NCBI GenBank assembly: GCA_002964805.2
Contig: PUDQ02000032.1
Coordinates: forward strand, 744,001-808,000
Direction of reading: 5' to 3'
Source: Trametes villosa
Lineage: Eukaryota; Basidiomycota; Agaricomycetes; Polyporales; Polyporaceae
Length of the DNA stretch: 64,000 nt
This document shows positions 34,456 through 45,603 of this stretch, piece after piece. Position 1 is the first letter of the stretch. Every line of letters starts with the position of its first letter. Below the pieces are notes generated by a model, which saw nothing but the letters and a program-made list of their open reading frames with translations, was not told the DNA's origin and did no database searches. Position numbers and translations under genes: made by a program.

Positions 34456-36172
34456 GAAGGGCATCCAGAAGGCGTTCGCGCGGTGAGTATGTGCGGGGGT
34501 GTTATATCCGGAAGGGTATTCACGGCGGGATGGCAGGACGCCGCATATGCTGTCCTCCAAGGTCGGCATGGCGAAGAGTGCGTCGTAGCTTGTTTGCCCT
34601 CGCTTAATCTCGCTGATCGTGCGCGCACCCGACCGGCGATACACCGGACACCCGCGCCATTCGTTTATTCGACAGAGTCCACCGACCCCGAATTCGACGA
34701 CTACAACCGCCGGTTCGAGTCCATCGAGAAGGCGACCGAGAAGCTGCTGAAGGACAGCAAGGCGTACACCGAGGCCGTCACAAACCTCTTCACGCACGGC
34801 GCGGACTTCGCCACCCACTTCTCCACTATCTTCCACCCCCTAGGAGGCGAATATGGCTTGGAGTCGAAACATCCCGATGCGGAGCACACTATCGGCAACG
34901 TGGATGGATACGTCGCGTCGATAGAGGAGCTCAAGTCGTCCGTTGTCCCTGAACTCGAGTTGATCGACAGCCGCATCGTTGGACCCATCAAGGAGTTCCA
35001 AGGCATTCTGAAGACTATCCGGAAGAGCATCACCAAGCGAGAACATAAGGTGCGTCTCATAAACTTCCTGTCTGTACCTCTCACTAAGTAGCTCGCGTCG
35101 CGGTTAGCTCGTGGACTATGACCGCTTCAACACTTCCTTGACCAAGCTCCGCGACAAGAAGGAGAAGACCCTGAACGATGAGAAGAATTTGTTCAAGGTC
35201 GGTGGACATGCTCTTACACACACTGCTGCAGATCTCATCAGAGCGCCGAGTACAGCTCGAACAAGACTTCGAGATTGCTTCCACAGAGTACGACTACATC
35301 AACACCGCCATGAAGAGCGAGCTCCCCCGCTTCCTCGTGCAAGCCACCCAGTTCATCGACCCGCTATTCCACTCTTTCTACTACATGCAGTACGCCTCTC
35401 GCGTTCGCCTCTGCTTTCTGTATCGATACTTACACCCGCGCAGGCTGAATATCTTTTACCTCATGCTGGAGAAGCTGAACGGCTTTGCAGAGGGCAAGTT
35501 TGAGGTCTCTGTTCCCGCCGCGCAGATCGCGAGCGACTACGAGGCCCAGCGCAGCGACGCGCTCGAGCGCATCGAGGCCCTCAACATCAGCAAGCGCATC
35601 GTCTCCACCGGTACGCCTTGCTCGCCGGACTCCCGCGTCGAGTGAGCTCATCCCCCGTCCGCAGCTCGCATGGTACAAGCACAGCGCCAAGGCTCTGGGC
35701 TGTCCGCGCCCCCCTCCTCTCTCGGGCGCTCCGCCTCCACATCCACGACGGGCAGCCGCTCGCCCTCCGGCTCCAGCTTCACCAAGAAGGCGCCGCTCCC
35801 CCCGCCCTCCGCGTCCGCCGCGCCCCCGCCCCCCTACTCGCCCCCCGCCGCCAGCGCGAGCGTGTCGCTCGCGGCCAAGAAGGCGCCCCCGCCCCCGCCG
35901 CCACTGAAGCCGAAGCCGAAGCCCGCGGTGCAGTACGTGGTCGCGCTATACGACTTCGAGGCGCAGGCGGACGGCGACCTCGACTTCAAGGCGGGCGACC
36001 GGATCGAGGTCGTCGAGCGCACGGACAGCGTGGAGGACTGGTGGACTGGGCGTCTGAACGGCCGGACGGGAGTGTTCCCAGGTGGGTTATCCATTGGCTT
36101 GGAGGTATTTGGTTTGTTCGTGATGTGCAGGTACTGACACGCTACACAGGAAACTATGTACAGGATACGTGA
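34456..36172 (+). CDS. RVS167: BAR-SH3 amphiphysin-like protein (Rvs167/Hob1)
   Basis: The first exons are short: [10 protein letters not shown], then [13 protein letters not shown], then [20 protein letters not shown]. The BAR domain continues through [80 protein letters not shown] and [21 protein letters not shown] Pro/Ser/Ala linker with PPPP and PPPPY-like tracts precedes the C-terminal SH3 domain ([39 protein letters not shown]). The last coding exon ends in TGA at 36172. This family binds curved membranes and actin regulators at endocytic sites, usually as a dimer with Rvs161. All domains are present and the length is typical. Confidence 0.94.
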
Positions 36173-38250
36173 GCAGCGTGTGCAGGCCTGGGTACGATGT
36201 CCCAGGGGCGCACGTTAGAGGAATACCACGGTGTAACAAATGCAGAACTGTTTGTCTCGATTATGGAATCGTAGGTTTCTCGGGTCATGCATGCACTGAT
36301 CAGCTGTTGGTCTATTGGAGCGCGCTGCTCCCTCATCTCTACCCGGCTGCAGGTATTGCGCTGCGCGGCCATCTCACGTCGCCACAGCCTTGCTCCCTTT
36401 AGATGTTGCATCCTGTGCTACGGCTCGCAAGTACGGATGGAGTAGGCATCGCGCTACGTGGCGGGGCAGTCGGCAGCTTGCGTACAAGCGTCTGAGGTAG
36501 GCGCCACCGAGACTTCTCCACAACGTGGATTACAGAGGCTCATGGTCTGCAGTGTATCGACAAGGTCGAGGCCTCCCCTGCGCGCACCTCCGGGACCGCC
36601 AGCACCATCTGGCTTCCGCGCAGAGTTGTCACCGTGTTTAACACAATGTGAAGGTATGAACGAGACACGTGTACATGTGTGCATGCCCCGTGGGCGGCGT
36701 GGCCATAACCGCTGCGCCGCTCATGAGGCGCATGCTGTAGTTTCGTTGTTGCGCGGAATCGCAGCAGATTGCGCCGTTGCAGGACCCCGGATAATCCTCG
36801 AGGGTCATCCATCCCAGGATGTCCCAGACTTTGGGGGTTCGGCGGATCTGGCATGCCTGGTTATCCAGCGTCCTGCCGCTGCGGTAATCTGCGACGGAGA
36901 AATTCCCGCCCGCACACGACAACTTCTCTCCCCAGCATAATAGCCCGCCGTCTATTGTGAATGCTAATATCCGGGACTAGCCTGCGGGCACCAACACGAG
37001 GCGACGTCAGAAGCGCGGGTGCCCCGGGTTCCGCAGCGCATCCATGTATACGAAGCCCGACCTACTCTATCGAGAGCGGCTCTGTCCGCAGCTCCGATTG
37101 TTTGATCGCCTCCTTTTCAACCTTGCCCGCGCCGTACTGGAAATGTACCCATCGAACATGTCTGTCTCGCGCCCAAGCTCAAGTTCTACCTTCGCTCCCT
37201 CCACTCCGCCCTGAGCTGGAAATCTAACTTCGTGCCCCCTAACCCTGTGCTATGCATCGGCCCGAGGCTACTGAGCCTTCGCACGCAGGACACGAGCGAC
37301 ACAGTTGACCCGCCAACCCGCTCACTGTCGATCAAATCGATGCTACGCAGCCCAGCGGGTTGTCTCCGACGTTGACCTTCCAACATCTCAGGTAAGCCGC
37401 GCACATCGTGTACTACGGCCTCCCCGGGCACTCAGATGTCCGTCTACGTATGTTTCTCTCACCCTGAACTGACTCGTGAGCAGACGGTGCAGCAATACTT
37501 CCTGGCAGATAGCATCATTGAAGCTGAATAGTGGCAGTGGCCGCGCATCTTCTGCGCCAGATGCTATGAGCATGCCGTACAGCACTATGGCGACGTCTTC
37601 GTCGCTTGCAAAATCAGCTGGTACTGCTGCTGTTGAGGTGCACGATCACCTCGTGCCAGTTCTCGTGCCCTAGGTGGCAGCTATGGGAGCCGAACCTCCT
37701 AGCGCACAAGCCGCGCAAACGCCCACAGCGCAAGGGTACAGCGAAGGCATTTTATTGCGACCACCCTGGTTGCGAAACTCTTAAGTTCTTATCTTCGAAC
37801 TGCTGACCTGTGGCTTACGAGAGGATGCCGAACTCCAACCTCCCGCAGCACGTTTACTAATGCGTGTATATATGGGCGCGAGGCATCATCCGTGTCCTTC
37901 GTGTCCCCTGGAGCGCTTCGAGAGAAAGCATGACCTCAGTTGCCACATCCAACTATAGGAGGAAGTTAGCTGTGCATTGCAGTGGGCCTGCCTGAGGCCT
38001 GCTGGCACGCAAGTCTTGATCGTGTTCCAAGTTGCTTGTGCGGTAGAATGCTTGGTGCCGCTCCACTCGAAGGCCCTGCCGTCATACAACGAGCCATCAG
38101 ATTCGCATGAGAACTTATAGTACACAGAACTCATCACATTCCAAGCGATAAATACATACACAACAATAGCGTGTTAAGCAAGGACGACGCCTACAAGATA
38201 TCGTACAAATATACTCCCTGTCCCGAAACGCGCGTTACATGTTTGGAAAC
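36173..38250. other. Gene-poor stretch of about 2.1 kb
   Basis: Several short frames exist on both strands, but those checked lack ATG starts, domains or a coherent exon series. No terminal repeats or RNA gene were recognised. It lies at the boundary between the housekeeping block and the element cluster and may be decayed mobile DNA. Confidence 0.5.
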
Positions 38251-38949
38251 CTAGTTGAGCGAGTCGTCATCGTCACGAGTTGCTCCGTCCCCTTTGCTTC
38301 CGAACAGCTCCGAGCTGCTCTCGCATAGGACCAGCCCAGCACGGAGGAGGGCAATGACCTTGGTGTGATCGTACGCCACCGCGTAAGGGCTGGACGTGTA
38401 GAGCCTTCGATAGCCGGCAGTACTTGGTTTGTACTCCGGATCTAGACTCTTCCACATCTTCACTTCCAGCGGTGTTAAGTCGTGCGTCACTGCGTTGGGC
38501 TGTTTCACTGGCTGGCACCGTAGGAGTTGCATCCACAGCAGGGGGAGGAAGGATGCGAGCGGATCGTTCTTCGCTTTGAGGTAGGCGACCAGGTTCTCGA
38601 TGCCTGCTTTCATGCTGACCCCCGGTGCTTTCTTCGGATCGGCTTTCCGGTCCCTTTCGAGAAAGCCGTGGCTCGCCGATCGCAAAGACTTTCGGGCGTG
38701 CTGCCGGAGAAAATCAGGTCGAACTCTCCCACGAAGCGCTTGTGATTGAAGCCCTCGATCATGTTGACTTCTGCAGTTGGTCGACGCTTGATCTCGTCCG
38801 ATGTTTTCCTGAAGGCAGCGTATAGGATAGCCCAGAGGAAAGATTGCAGGTCGTGCGACTTGGTTCGTTGGATAGGGGTATCAGGCTCGAACGCGATGAG
38901 GTCCAAGAGCTCGCTCGCCATAAACATAGCGGTGCCCTGTATATAATGC
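38251..38949 (-). pseudogene. FunK1 fungal-type kinase C-terminal relic (copy B)
   Basis: After an acceptor (TATATACAG), the sequence reads GTAMFMASELLDLIAFEPDT, HDLQSFLWAILYAAF, FDLIFSGSTPESLCDRRATA. The frame then breaks near 38640-38660. The family sequence continues in another phase with AGIENLVAYLKAKNDP, LLWMQLLRCQPVKQPNAV, MWKSLDPEYKP and YAVAYDHTKVIALLRAGLVL, ending acidic at 38251. No N-lobe or catalytic loop is recognisable upstream (minus direction), where a copia element begins 280 bp away. Like copy A, it starts exactly at the exon encoding TAMFMASELL. Confidence 0.78.
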
Positions 38950-39224
38950 AGATATTCATTAGCTCGGGGCCACCGCGGTGGCTAGAACGTGAAGTGTCAC
39001 ATACGGTCATGCCTGATTCGGGTATCAACGACTCGCACTTAGACTCTGGCTGCTGGCTGGCAGGAGACCGTGGGGAGATCGTGTGCAGGAAATTCGCCGT
39101 CTGCAGACGTCCGGCGGTTGTCCGAGTTGCGAGACTTGCTCAACAGTGATGATCGAAAGTCTGCAGACACTAGCCAGATTCAACCTCAGGTGTTCTTCGA
39201 GTTTCCAAGTGAAGTTGTTGCGGT

Positions 39225-39229
39225 ACGGT
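39225..39229 (+). repeat. Left target-site duplication of copia element 1
   Basis: ACGGT immediately before the 5' LTR; repeated exactly at 45599-45603 after the 3' LTR. Confidence 0.93.
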
Positions 39230-39804
39230 TGTTGAACTTCCGTGTCTACGGCTGTGCCGGACCAGGAGTGGCAGTGTTAGTGGCCATGCGTCTACGATAC
39301 GCCGGCATGGACTTTCCTACTTACCATACACGTACATTCTTTTGTTCTGTACATACTCGGCATCCTGCCATCCCTACCTATGCTTCTGGTACGTTCTACG
39401 ATGCTCCTGACTATTCTAGACCTGTCTGGAGCTTAGTGTTACTCAGCCATGGACATCACATGCCTCGTTCTTACTCATCGTCCTACCTTCGCTCAGTCAG
39501 CGTACCTCCTCGCTCAGTCAGCGTCCTCTGGACGGTCATATGATCTCTGCTCTATGCTTATTCATTGTCCTCCCTCAGTAGTATATAAGGAGGACTCTGC
39601 AGGCCTCTGCTCTTCAGTCGTTCTCTCACAGACTGAAGAGTAAGTCCCACATTACCTATGCACTCTTACATGTTTACTTACTAGTACTTGTAGCCTCTCT
39701 TTGTGCGGCTTACAGGTACAGTACTATGCAATCATAGTCGTTCTCTCACAGACTGAAGACCTCTCTTTGTGCGGCTTACAGCCTTCCAGGTTCAGAGTTC
39801 ATCA
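39230..39804 (+). repeat. 5' LTR of copia element 1
   Basis: 575 bp, TG...CA ends. A TATA box (TATATAAGG, 39582-39590) lies about 350 bp in and should drive the element. Within the LTR, the block CGTTCTCTCACAGACTGAAG occurs twice (about 39619 and 39741), and CCTCTCTTTGTGCGGCTTAC also occurs twice, an internal partial duplication. Confidence 0.95.
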
Positions 39805-39825
39805 GGTTATGAGCCCTGCGCTCTA
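39805..39825 (+). other. Primer-binding site of copia element 1 (half-tRNA-Met type)
   Basis: GGTTATGAGCCCTGCGCTCT follows the LTR without a gap. Its complement, AGAGCGCAGGGCTCATAACC, is the D-arm to anticodon-loop part of a methionine tRNA with CAU anticodon, not a tRNA 3' end. This is the arrangement known for Drosophila copia and yeast Ty5, which prime from a half-tRNA. The element at 47273-52759 has the same 21-nt site. Confidence 0.8.
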
Positions 39826-40770
39826 ACCGGTTGCTCCTCATCGTCGACACCGCGCGCGCACCTTTGCTTAGTCGACCTCGCTGGTTTGTGCACACCCTCC
39901 TCCATCTTCCTAACCTCTTGACTGTGCCCGCCGACACTGCTACCAGGGGGACATTTCTGCGCTCGTGACGCAGCCCTGAGTGCTTTTACTAGCCCTACGT
40001 ACTCGCACGCACCTAGTTACACAGGCCTTTTATAGTCCGGCCTTTCTTCACATATACTTCGACCAGGCCCTGCACTTGCAGCTGCCAGTCGTCGTAGCCG
40101 GGCTCGTTCTGAGCTTTGGACCGGAGGACAACCGTTCGGACCCTCCTTACTATAGCTTTTTGCGTCGGATAGCCATACGTACCTAGTAGCTTTCTTGGGC
40201 ACAGTTGGCGACTTCTATCCGGGTCTTCGGGCATATCGGCTGCCTGGATTCCTGGTGCACCGCAACAGGTGTTCATCTCTCTCTCTCCGTGCACACAGCA
40301 AGTCAATCATCGCGCTTCCCTGAACCACTTTGGAGCCCACAACTGCGGAACCCCTGGTCCTGGACTCTGAGGAAGAAGTTGACGCAGACCTTCAAGGCTC
40401 TTCTTCTGATTCCTCCGTCGCCGACGAACCATTTGACTGTTCTGGTCGGTTTCACATCTTTGACACAGAAGAACACATCGACCGTCATTGGAATCCGCCG
40501 GACGACTCGTACTACCCCTGCGACGAGCACCCCTGTCCTCATCGCTACGATCAAGGACCTCGAGGAACTCCTCGAAGCTGGGCCGCTCTCGTTCGTCCTC
40601 ACCAGGTTGGCCATTGGCACCTCGTTCCGCTCCCTCAGTCTGCTCCCCCGTCTCCTACCACCGTTCCTCTCCCAGATTCTGAAGTCTCTTCGCGCTCGCC
40701 CTCTCCAACTCCATTCGATCTAGACTTTGGCGAAGACTTCACCGATTCCCCCGAGTTTTTCCTCCTCGTC

Positions 40771-43700
40771 ATGGGGGATATCAAACCAGAATCTGTTCCT
40801 GCTCTCTCTTCCGCCGCTCAGTATGCGGACTGGGCCGCGAAGATGAAGGGTTACCTCATGTTCGCCGACTGCTGGGAGGCTATCACGGGCACTCAGCCCG
40901 CCGCTACTGATGCGGAAGCCTCCAAGGAGTGGAAGAAGCAAAACAACAAGGCCGCCGGTCTCATCACCATTCGGACCGCGCCTAGCTTCCACTACATCCT
41001 GGATTCCGCCGCAACCGTCGCTGGCACAACTGCTTCTGCCAAGCAGATGTGGGACGCGCTGCAGAACAAGTTTGGGAAACCGAACAGCGCGCACGTCTGG
41101 GGCCTCTTTGAGGCCCTCATCAGCGAAGGTCGCATGTCGGACCAGAAGTCCATTCAGGACCAGTCGAGCAAGATCGTCACCCGCCTCCGCGAGATCTCCA
41201 CCAATGGGATCAAGCTCGAGGAGACGATCCAGGCCCTCATCCTCCTGTCCAAGGTCCCGGAGTCCTACCGGTCGATGATCTCTGCGCTCATGGCCACGAC
41301 GGAGCTCGAAAAACTCACCGTCGACGTCATCCTTGCGAAGTCTCTTGCTGAGGAGTCCATGCGCAAGTCCGGACAGTCCGCCTCCCGCGTCTCCAAGACG
41401 CAGCCTAAGCCGAAGGGCCCGTGCTCCCACTGTGGTAGTGCGACTCACCACGAGTCCACTTGCTACAAGAAGCACCCCGAGATGCGTCCCAACGGCAAGG
41501 GCAATGGTGGGAAGAAGAAGGACAAAGGGAAAGGAAAGGACACTACCAATACCGCTCACGTCGTCGCTCCCGCTGCCAATGTACTTGTAGTCGAGTCCGC
41601 AGGCGCCTCCTCCTCTGAGGACGCCTCTATGCACGCTTCTTTCTATCGTGCGGCTAATGCCGCTGGCGTGATTCCTACTCGTTGGCTTATGGACTCAGGA
41701 GCCTCCATGCACGTCACCTGGAACCTCGCCGATTTCGCTACTTATCACGAGTATAACGACCCCATTGTCTTCAGCACTGCTGGAAGTGGGAACTCTGTAC
41801 TTGGTGTAGGCGAGGGTACCGTTAAGGCTGAGACGTACATCGACGGTGTTAAGTGGAAGATTACGCTACCTAAGGTCTGCTATGTCCCTAAAGCGGCCTC
41901 ACGACTCTTCTCCACTGGCACTATCGAACGGCAAGGTTATTCCATCTTCCAAGGAGACGGGAAGATGACCATCTTCAACAGGCTGCCTACGGGCTCTGTT
42001 GCTCATGGTGCTACGATTACAATCCCAGGACGTAAAATCCTGGAGGCGCAGTATGTCCCGCGTTCTAATCTCTATGAGTGCGAACTCGAGATCGCGGACA
42101 GTCTTAAGCTCGACCTGAACGTTCGCACCTATAAGACCTGGCATCGTCGCTTCGGACATGCAGGCAAGGAGGCTCTCTCCAAGCTTCCTTCGAACGTGAA
42201 AGGTGTTGATGCTATCGACCCTGTGGACGGTGAACCATGCGACGGATGCGCCTTTGGCAAATCCCATCGCTCCTCCTTCCCTCCTTCAGAGAAGCGTGCG
42301 ACTGAGCCCCTTGAGCTCGTCCACACTGATCTGGATGGCCCCATGCGTACCCGCTCGATCAATGGTTACTCGTACTTCGCTGGTTTTATCGATGATCACT
42401 CCGGTCTCGCTCGCGCCTACTACCTAAAGCACAAGTCTGACGCCTTCCGTGTGTTTGACGACTACAAGGCGTGGGCTGAGAACCAGACTGGCAAGAAGAT
42501 CAAGCGAGTCCGTTCTGATCGCGGGGGGGAATACACCTCGAAGGAATTCACCGATCATCTTCGCAAGCATGGGATCGAGCACCATAAGACGATGCCTAAG
42601 TCGCCTCAGCAGAATGGACGCGCAGAACGCTGGAACCGTACCGTCGTCGAGAAGGCCATGTCCATGCTCCACCAAGCTGGACTCAGCCACGGTTTCTGGC
42701 AGCTCGCTATGGAAGCAGCCGTCCATATCTACAATCGTCAGCCCATGCGTCGCCTTAAATGGCGCTGCCCCATTACGGTCTGGGATGGGACCGTCCCCGA
42801 CGTGTCCTACTTCCGCGTTTTTGGGTGCAAAGCATATGTTCATGTGCAGAAGTCAGAGCGCGCTGGAAAGCTCGACAAGAAGGCTGTCGAGATGACCTTC
42901 GTGGGGTATGAAGCCGGTTCAAAGGGGTACAGATTTTGGAACCCGGCCACCCGCTCTATCGTCGTGTCTCGCGATGTGACATTTGACGAAGAGTCTTTCC
43001 CTGCACGTAAAACCCCCGGCGATCATCCTGTTAACCCGGATGATAGTCCGTTCCCAGAGTACACCGAGCCGTCTGATGAAGCCTCGAACGCTGATGACGA
43101 CGAGCTCCCTCCTCTTCCTGTCCAACTTCCTGAGCCTCAGCCTGAGGTTCTGGACCCTCCACCCGCTCCTGCTCCTCCAGCTCCAGAGCCAGAAGCTCCC
43201 GCTGAACCTGAACGTCCACCCACACCTCCGCCTGTTCCCCCTCCTCGTCCTGCCCACGTGCGCCGCCGTCATGAGCCAGTGGGAGGTCCTAGCATTGCGC
43301 GCGATAAGCCTCATCGTGAGGTCAGACCGCCTAAACGCTATGGGGACAGTACGTATGGTGATGAACCCCCTGCTCGGGTTGATGCACGTACGGACGCAGA
43401 TGGTACTCAGCACGAACAAGCGGAGACTCTGCTCGCTTTTCTCGCTGCCGCTCAGTATAAGGCGGGCTTACCGAATACCCATTGGGATGCCATGCGTTCG
43501 CCTGAAGCGTCTAAGTGGCAAGCTGCTGAGAAAGCTGAGTATGACTCGCTTCTGGAGAACAAGACCTGGATCCTCGTACCTCGCCCTAAGAACCGTCATG
43601 TTGTCGCCAATCGTTGGGTGTATGACATCAAACACGATGGACGGTACAAGGCTCGCCTCGTAGCCAAGGGCTTTACCCAGATCTGGGGGGAGGACTACAA

Positions 43701-45012
43701 CGAGACATTCTCGCCAGTAGCGCGGTTCGAATCGATTCGTTACCTCCTCGCGCACGCAGCGCTTGAGGACTGGGACATCGAGTCTATGGACGTAAAGACC
43801 GCGTTCCTGAACGGTGACTTGGAGGAGGAGATCTACATGGAACAACCGGAAGGTTGGGCCGTACGCGGCAAGGAGAACTACGTCTGTTTGCTTAAGAAGG
43901 CTATCTACGGCCTTAAGCAGGCGTCTCGTCAGTGGAATGCCAAAATCCACAAGTCTCTCCTTGACATGGGATTCAAACGGACGTACTCTGATGCCGGAGT
44001 CTACGTATATCGGCGACAAGGGGGGGATTTCGTTACGATTGTCGTACTCTATGTCGACGATCTACTCCTCTTCGGCGACCGGCCTAGCCATATCAAGCAG
44101 GTCAAGGACACGTTGAGCGGACAGTACAAGATGACGGACTTAGGACCAGTCGAGCGTTTCCTCGGTCTTCGCATTACCCGCGACCGTAGCACGCGTACTA
44201 TCGACATCGACCAGTCGGAGTACATCCAGTCCGTCCTCGAACGCTTCAACATGGCCGACTGCAAGCCGGCTCGCACCCCTCTCCCTGCCGGTGCTGTCTT
44301 GGAGAAATCTAAGCAGACCGCCACCGATTCCTTTCGGAAGCGCTACCAGAGTTTGATCGGCAGTATTCTCTACGCAACTCTTGGGACGCGCCCCGACATC
44401 GACTTCGCCGTAACGCGGTTGTCCAAGTACAACGCCAATCCGTCTAACGCGCACTGGAACTTTGCCAAGTACATCCTACGCTATCTCCAGGGTACTAAGG
44501 ACTACAAGTTGCGCTACAACGGGGCGTCCAACGACGGTCTCTTGTCTTACTCAGACTCGGACTGGGCCGAGGACCGCGATGACCGGCATTCCACATCTGG
44601 CTTCGTCTTCTTGATGGCAGGCGGTGTCGTTTCATGGGCATCGAGGCGTCAGCCTACAGTCTCCGGCTCCTCGACCGAGGCAGAGTACAAGGCGGCTTCA
44701 GACGCTTGTCGTCAGATGGCGTGGCTGAGGACTTTTGGAAGTGAGCTTGGGGACGATATCTCGCGAGCGACTCCCCTGTGTCTAGACAACCAGGGATCGA
44801 TCTTCCTCGCAGTCAACCCCGCTTACGACCGAAAGATCAAGCACGTAGAGATCACCTACCATTACGTTCGAGAGCAGGTCGAACTAGGGAACACCGAGAT
44901 CTTCTACGTCGCTTCCGCGGACCAACTCGCCGACGCTCTGACCAAGAATGTGCCCTTCTCCATTCTCGAGCGCTTCAGGCAGGGTGTTGGCTTGGTGTCC
45001 TCCGCATCTTGA
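40771..45012 (+). CDS. Copia gag-pol polyprotein (element 1), intact
   Basis: First in-frame ATG at 40771 (MGDIKPESVPALSS). A gag domain of the UBN2/Retrotran_gag type is followed by a CCHC zinc knuckle (CSHCGSATHHESTC), protease active site (LMDSGASMHVT), GAG-pre-integrase (TWHRRFGHAGKEAL), and integrase with the DDE core (HTDLDGPMRTRS, FIDDHSG, PQQNGRAERWNRT). A proline-rich linker precedes copia reverse transcriptase (WVYDIKHDGRYKARLVAKGF, DVKTAFLNGDLEEEIYMEQP, YVDDLLLFG). RNase H (SYSDSDWAEDRDDRHSTSGF, SSTEAEYKAASDA) comes last. No internal stop or frameshift occurs. The same frame is open for 147 further codons upstream (from 40330) without any ATG. Confidence 0.96.
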   Translation: MGDIKPESVPALSSAAQYADWAAKMKGYLMFADCWEAITGTQPAATDAEASKEWKKQNNKAAGLITIRTAPSFHYILDSAATVAGTTASAKQMWDALQNKFGKPNSAHVWGLFEALISEGRMSDQKSIQDQSSKIVTRLREISTNGIKLEETIQALILLSKVPESYRSMISALMATTELEKLTVDVILAKSLAEESMRKSGQSASRVSKTQPKPKGPCSHCGSATHHESTCYKKHPEMRPNGKGNGGKKKDKGKGKDTTNTAHVVAPAANVLVVESAGASSSEDASMHASFYRAANAAGVIPTRWLMDSGASMHVTWNLADFATYHEYNDPIVFSTAGSGNSVLGVGEGTVKAETYIDGVKWKITLPKVCYVPKAASRLFSTGTIERQGYSIFQGDGKMTIFNRLPTGSVAHGATITIPGRKILEAQYVPRSNLYECELEIADSLKLDLNVRTYKTWHRRFGHAGKEALSKLPSNVKGVDAIDPVDGEPCDGCAFGKSHRSSFPPSEKRATEPLELVHTDLDGPMRTRSINGYSYFAGFIDDHSGLARAYYLKHKSDAFRVFDDYKAWAENQTGKKIKRVRSDRGGEYTSKEFTDHLRKHGIEHHKTMPKSPQQNGRAERWNRTVVEKAMSMLHQAGLSHGFWQLAMEAAVHIYNRQPMRRLKWRCPITVWDGTVPDVSYFRVFGCKAYVHVQKSERAGKLDKKAVEMTFVGYEAGSKGYRFWNPATRSIVVSRDVTFDEESFPARKTPGDHPVNPDDSPFPEYTEPSDEASNADDDELPPLPVQLPEPQPEVLDPPPAPAPPAPEPEAPAEPERPPTPPPVPPPRPAHVRRRHEPVGGPSIARDKPHREVRPPKRYGDSTYGDEPPARVDARTDADGTQHEQAETLLAFLAAAQYKAGLPNTHWDAMRSPEASKWQAAEKAEYDSLLENKTWILVPRPKNRHVVANRWVYDIKHDGRYKARLVAKGFTQIWGEDYNETFSPVARFESIRYLLAHAALEDWDIESMDVKTAFLNGDLEEEIYMEQPEGWAVRGKENYVCLLKKAIYGLKQASRQWNAKIHKSLLDMGFKRTYSDAGVYVYRRQGGDFVTIVVLYVDDLLLFGDRPSHIKQVKDTLSGQYKMTDLGPVERFLGLRITRDRSTRTIDIDQSEYIQSVLERFNMADCKPARTPLPAGAVLEKSKQTATDSFRKRYQSLIGSILYATLGTRPDIDFAVTRLSKYNANPSNAHWNFAKYILRYLQGTKDYKLRYNGASNDGLLSYSDSDWAEDRDDRHSTSGFVFLMAGGVVSWASRRQPTVSGSSTEAEYKAASDACRQMAWLRTFGSELGDDISRATPLCLDNQGSIFLAVNPAYDRKIKHVEITYHYVREQVELGNTEIFYVASADQLADALTKNVPFSILERFRQGVGLVSSAS

Positions 45013-45014
45013 AC

Positions 45015-45023
45015 GAGTGGGAG
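45015..45023 (+). other. Polypurine tract of copia element 1
   Basis: GAGTGGGAG directly before the 3' LTR. The same nonamer precedes the 3' LTR of element 2 on the other strand (47566-47574). Confidence 0.75.
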
Positions 45024-45598
45024 TGTTGAACTTCCGTGTCTACGGCTGTGCCGGACCAGGAGTGGCAGTGTTAGTGGCCATGCGTCTACGATACGCCGGC
45101 ATGGACTTTCCTACTTACCATATACGTACATTCTTTTGTTCTGTACATACTCGGCATCCTGCCATCCCTACCTATGCTTCTGGTACGTTCTACGATGCTC
45201 CTGACTATTCTAGACCTGTCTGGAGCTTAGTGTTACTCAGCCATGGACATCACATGCCTCGTTCTTACTCATCGTCCTACCTTCGCTCAGTCAGCGTACC
45301 TCCTCGCTCAGTCAGCGTCCTCTGGACGGTCATATGATCTCTGCTCTATGCTTATTCATTGTCCTCCCTCAGTAGTATATAAGGAGGACTCTGCAGGCCT
45401 CTGCTCTTCAGTCGTTCTCTCACAGACTGAAGAGTAAGTCCCACATTACCTATGCGCTCTTACATGTTTACTTACTAGTACTTGTAGCCTCTCTTTGTGC
45501 GGCTTACAGGTACAGTACTATGCAATCATAGTCGTTCTCTCACAGACTGAAGACCTCTCTTTGTGCGGCTTACAGCCTTCCAGGTTCAGAGTTCATCA
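45024..45598 (+). repeat. 3' LTR of copia element 1
   Basis: 575 bp, almost identical to 39230-39804. It is followed by the ACGGT duplication at 45599-45603. Confidence 0.95.
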
Positions 45599-45603
45599 AC
45601 GGT

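Larger units (their letters stand above)
39230..45598 (+). mobile_element. Complete Ty1/copia LTR retrotransposon (element 1)
   Basis: 6369 bp with two 575-bp LTRs (TGTTGAAC...TTCATCA), a 5-bp ACGGT target duplication, a primer-binding site right after the 5' LTR, a single intact gag-pol frame, and a purine tract before the 3' LTR. The order integrase, reverse transcriptase, RNase H defines copia. The LTRs differ at only about two positions that I could find (39328 versus 45122 region, and 39658 versus 45452 region), so insertion was recent. It lies 280 bp from the FunK1 relic. Confidence 0.96.
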
